DNA of 5,958 nt from positions 1 through 5,958 of the forward strand of contig JANTGL010000174.1 in assembly GCA_024762915.1 (NCBI GenBank). Direction: 5' to 3'. Made by a program: the position numbers and the translations under genes. Under the pieces are notes generated by a model. It saw nothing but the letters and a program-made list of their open reading frames with translations, was not told the origin of the DNA and did no database searches. This document shows, piece after piece, positions 4,091 to 5,958 of this stretch. Source of the stretch: Bacteroidales bacterium (lineage in GTDB: Bacteria > Bacteroidota > Bacteroidia > Bacteroidales > JAADGE01). Each line of letters starts with the position of its first letter. Positions within the stretch are counted from its first letter, which is position 1.

Positions 4091-4730
4091 TTGCTTGAAT
4101 TTTAATAAATATATACTAAACTAAGGAAAATTTTTTGTTTCAAAAAATTTTTAAAATAAAAATACACGCAGCGCAGCTGCAACCTTACTTCTTTAAAGGG
4201 TTGCACCGAATAAGAAGCGAGCTGAATGACTACGGGGGGCGGGGAAAGCACCTGCCTTTGGCACGTGCTTATCTTGCGATGTGCTGCGACCAACCAACCC
4301 ACCCCACCACCGCCACGGCATTGGCTATTTAATATAATATGTGTTATGATACCGGCTTAAGCAAGGACGCTGCGATTATATCCGGAATAAAAATTGAAAT
4401 AACGGCAACTTGAAGCTTGCAAAGTGTGGAATGAATGAGCGCAGCAAACCGAGCGTATTATAGCGAGGGAATGCGTAGCGAATGAATGAACATTTTGCTT
4501 GCGGAACATGCCGGCATAAATGAAGTAACACGACCAATCAAAGAAGCGACAAAAAGCGGACGTTCCAATCCGGATAAACAAATTTACTGCATGTTGCGTT
4601 CATAACACCTATTATGTTAAATAGCTTTCCTTTGCCGTGGCGGTGGTGGGGTGGGTTTGCAGCTTGTTTGCGCCTGTTAATCAATACTTAATATATCAAA
4701 GAACTTTAATAAAATAAAAAAATTTAGCAA
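4091..4730. other. 640-bp structured non-coding region
   Basis: Open frames here on both strands look like chance products of repeats. The region contains GCGCAGC at 4171-4177 and a G-rich run (six G, C, four G) near 4234-4244. A hairpin follows: AAGCAC (4246-4251) with GTGCTT (4265-4270) and, after a C-C mismatch, TGCC with GGCA around a TTT loop. The long inverted repeat at 4296-4657 comes next, and inside it are more GCGNAGC units (4439-4445, 4473-4479). G+C is visibly higher at the edges than in neighbouring genes. It lies between the replication gene and the recombinase operon and could hold a large RNA, a second origin or the remnant of a small mobile element. Confidence 0.55.
4296..4657. 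repeat. Long inverted repeat enclosing about 250 bp
   Basis: The outer arms at 4296-4320 and 4633-4657 are perfect inverted copies over 25 bases and rich in C/G. After short unpaired spacers (3 bases left, 7 right) the pairing resumes: 4324-4348 with 4601-4625, 23 of 25 bases matching. Each arm thus spans about 53-57 bases around a 252-base centre that has no gene. No target-site duplication is obvious outside (CAACC left, TGCAG right). It resembles either a MITE-like element or the basal stem of a large RNA or ssDNA structure of about 360 nt. The arm is very unlikely to arise by chance in 6 kb. Confidence 0.85.
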
Positions 4731-5822
4731 TCAAAAAATAAATTCGTCTATTGCTTTTTTCTTCATCTTAGCATTATGGTAGTCCGGTCTTGTAATCATA
4801 TCCAAAGTATTTGGTTTCAATTTATCTTCGTAATATCTGATAAGATGCTTTTTCTTCATGAATACATTTTTTAACTGTTCTAAACTTTTAAACAATTCCA
4901 AATCGTCCAAACGTAATTCACTGTACAAATTTTCAATTTTCTTTAAGAATATCTTATCACTTCGATTTGTTGTTATAGGGTTTATTATATCCCATTGAAT
5001 GAACTCCGGATTTTCATCGCCGAAAAATATAAAATCTTTTTCCCTACTTATGTTTTTTTGTCCGGTTAATATTTTAAATCTGAAAAATTTATACAATAAA
5101 AGTTTGTATAATTGTAACAAGTCTTCTTCTATAAAAATATGTCGTATATCAAAAATAAATTCTTCTCCGGTATCTTTTACAATTAAACCGATATCGGATT
5201 TTTTAACACTTATTTCGAGCCTGAACACGTCTTTATTTACATTTAATTTGCTTTTTATCCATTGATCAGCAATCCAACTTTTGAATTTAACTTGCCTTAA
5301 TTCTTTTGATTTATTATACAGATAAACATTAACCGGACTTCCCTTTCTTCCTATATTCAAATAATCATAATTTAATCTGTCTTTAGTCTCCCCCCACAAT
5401 GAGAACTTACTTTTAGTCAATTTACGTACATTCCCGGATACAAAGTCTTTAATAAAATTTTCCGGATGCTTACCATTTGCAAAATAATTAAAGTCTTTAC
5501 ATAAATCGATCCTACTTATTTTTTCATCTTTTCCGCCGGTTTCGTATAAAATTATCCCGTATATTTCAATAAAACGTGCATCGTATAAGAGCCAATTATC
5601 AAATTTAATTATTATCAAATCTTCATTAATAACGCTTGAATAAGGTTTACTTGTTACCGTTGCAACCCTTTTACCTTGATAAAATAATTCATCTATATTT
5701 TTAAAAACAGATGTACCAAATGAAAGCCGGATAACTTTTATCTTATTAAATCTAAATTCTTTACTTTTTGCGCTTATCGATAACCAATCAATTAAAATAC
5801 CGGTTGAAGGGAATTTTTTCAT
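4731..5822 (-). CDS. Rolling-circle replication initiator, Rep_trans type
   Basis: This 363-residue protein shows the ordered motifs of the Rep_trans replication initiation factors found in rolling-circle plasmids and inoviruses such as the CTX-phage RstA group. These are an N-terminal Ile11-Asp-Trp-Leu-Ser-Ile16, Ile102-Ser-Arg-Ile-Asp-Leu-Cys-Lys-Asp-Phe111, Tyr167-Leu-Tyr-Asn-Lys-Ser-Lys-Glu174, and Phe200-Arg-Leu-Glu203. Such proteins nick one strand at the double-strand origin through a tyrosine and stay attached to it. I cannot say which tyrosine here is the nucleophile. The C-terminal 140 residues are Lys-rich, helical in appearance and unrecognised. It starts at an ATG at 5822; an earlier ATG a few bases upstream stops at once. 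The upstream gap across the circular junction has hairpins suitable for an origin. Its CCGG motifs (10) are sparser than elsewhere and not strand-polarised. Confidence 0.7.
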   Translation of the reverse strand: MKKFPSTGILIDWLSISAKSKEFRFNKIKVIRLSFGTSVFKNIDELFYQGKRVATVTSKPYSSVINEDLIIIKFDNWLLYDARFIEIYGIILYETGGKDEKISRIDLCKDFNYFANGKHPENFIKDFVSGNVRKLTKSKFSLWGETKDRLNYDYLNIGRKGSPVNVYLYNKSKELRQVKFKSWIADQWIKSKLNVNKDVFRLEISVKKSDIGLIVKDTGEEFIFDIRHIFIEEDLLQLYKLLLYKFFRFKILTGQKNISREKDFIFFGDENPEFIQWDIINPITTNRSDKIFLKKIENLYSELRLDDLELFKSLEQLKNVFMKKKHLIRYYEDKLKPNTLDMITRPDYHNAKMKKKAIDEFIF

Positions 5823-5861
5823 GTCATAGTGATTTTATGTGAATATTTTTTTTATCAATTA

Positions 5862-5869
5862 CAAATTTA
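5862..5869 (-). promoter_or_regulatory. Putative -7 box for the replication gene
   Basis: The - strand reads TAAATTTG, matching TAnnTTTG, 39 bp upstream of the replication-gene ATG. No TTTG is seen at the -33 distance. The operator-like palindrome copy C lies 33 bp further upstream. Chance matches to this box are common in AT-rich DNA, so the call rests on position. Confidence 0.4.
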
Positions 5870-5902
5870 TGATTTATTTACCGGATATGCATCGTTTTTT
5901 TG

Positions 5903-5925
5903 TTATCAATATTTATTCTAAATAA
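5903..5925. promoter_or_regulatory. Operator-like site, copy C
   Basis: The right half (TATTCTAAATAA) is identical to the site at 149-171. The left half keeps TTAT but is degenerate, so 18 of 23 bases are shared overall. It lies about 80 bp upstream of the replication gene and in the same intergenic region as copy A across the circular junction. A half-site for the same regulator is plausible. Confidence 0.4.
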
Positions 5926-5958
5926 GCATTATTTTACATTTTTTTAGCCGGATTATAG

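Larger units (their letters stand above)
1..5958 (+). repeat. Dispersed, highly iterated CCGG / CCGGAT motif
   Basis: A hand count finds about 81 CCGG tetramers around the circle, roughly one per 73 bp. With about one third G+C, chance predicts about 4-6. The most frequent contexts are GCCGGAT and ACCGGAT. CCGGAT occurs about 35 times on the + strand and about 5 times on the - strand. Copies are densest from about 1000 to 3665, where both intergenic DNA and genes on either strand carry about one per 40-50 bp. They are sparser in the replication gene (10 in 1,092 bp). They are absent from stretches such as 241-510 and 4057-4351. Many sit alone in AT-rich DNA. The role is unknown. Confidence 0.9.

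Noticed and set aside
4102..4332. Open frames of about 65 codons on both strands near the hairpin and inverted repeat
   Set aside because: They overlap each other and the inverted-repeat arm, have no family features, and end in low-complexity Pro/Thr or Phe/Leu stretches.
4357..4581. 74-codon open frame on the - strand inside the inverted repeat
   Set aside because: Considered as a gene carried by a MITE-like element, but it is Cys/Ser/Phe-rich, covers repeat units and shows no protein-like pattern.
4999..5265. 88-codon open frame on the + strand
   Set aside because: It is antisense to the replication gene, and its Asn/Ser/Leu-rich composition is typical of the complement of an AT-rich gene.

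Overview
The window looks like one complete small circular genetic element of about 5,939 bp. The first 19 bases (TTTTTTAGCCGGATTATAG) recur exactly as the last 19 (5940-5958). By eye about one third of the bases are G+C. A Bacteroidota host is suggested by four things: a protein that looks like the DUF6266 family, several upstream boxes matching the TAnnTTTG -7 element of that phylum, AT-rich start regions without clear Shine-Dalgarno sites, and the style of the replication and integration proteins. No host gene is present.

Layout, going round the circle. 5823-5958 joined to 1-847 is a long non-coding region upstream of the replication gene. It holds strong hairpins, two of three copies of an operator-like palindrome, and a structured tract with many GCGNAGC mini-hairpin motifs. 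848-1075 (-) encodes a 75-residue secreted membrane peptide shaped like a filamentous-phage major coat protein. 1256-1768 (+) encodes a 170-residue protein with a helix-turn-helix near its C-terminus, ending in a nested double terminator. 1872-2212 is non-coding and packed with CCGG motifs. 2213-2848 (-) encodes the DUF6266-like protein. 3050-4090 (-) is a compact block read in the order 97-residue unknown, single-domain tyrosine recombinase, 49-residue basic peptide. 4091-4730 is non-coding, with a 53-base imperfect inverted repeat (25 bases perfect) enclosing about 250 bases. 4731-5822 (-) encodes a rolling-circle replication initiator of the Rep_trans type.

Inference: this is an integrative phage or phage-plasmid, possibly with single-stranded DNA packaging. 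Rep would copy the circle, the recombinase would integrate it, the helix-turn-helix protein would bind the three palindromes, and the coat-like peptide and DUF6266-like protein are candidate virion components. No pI/Zot assembly ATPase is visible, so this is not a standard inovirus. It may be a satellite, a plasmid, or a different kind of small virus.

The most striking signal is at DNA level. CCGG occurs about 81 times, against roughly 4-6 expected. It falls in genes on both strands and between genes, in all three codon phases. Its extended form CCGGAT is strongly strand-polarised: about 35 on the + strand against about 5 on the - strand. I know of no described system that explains this.
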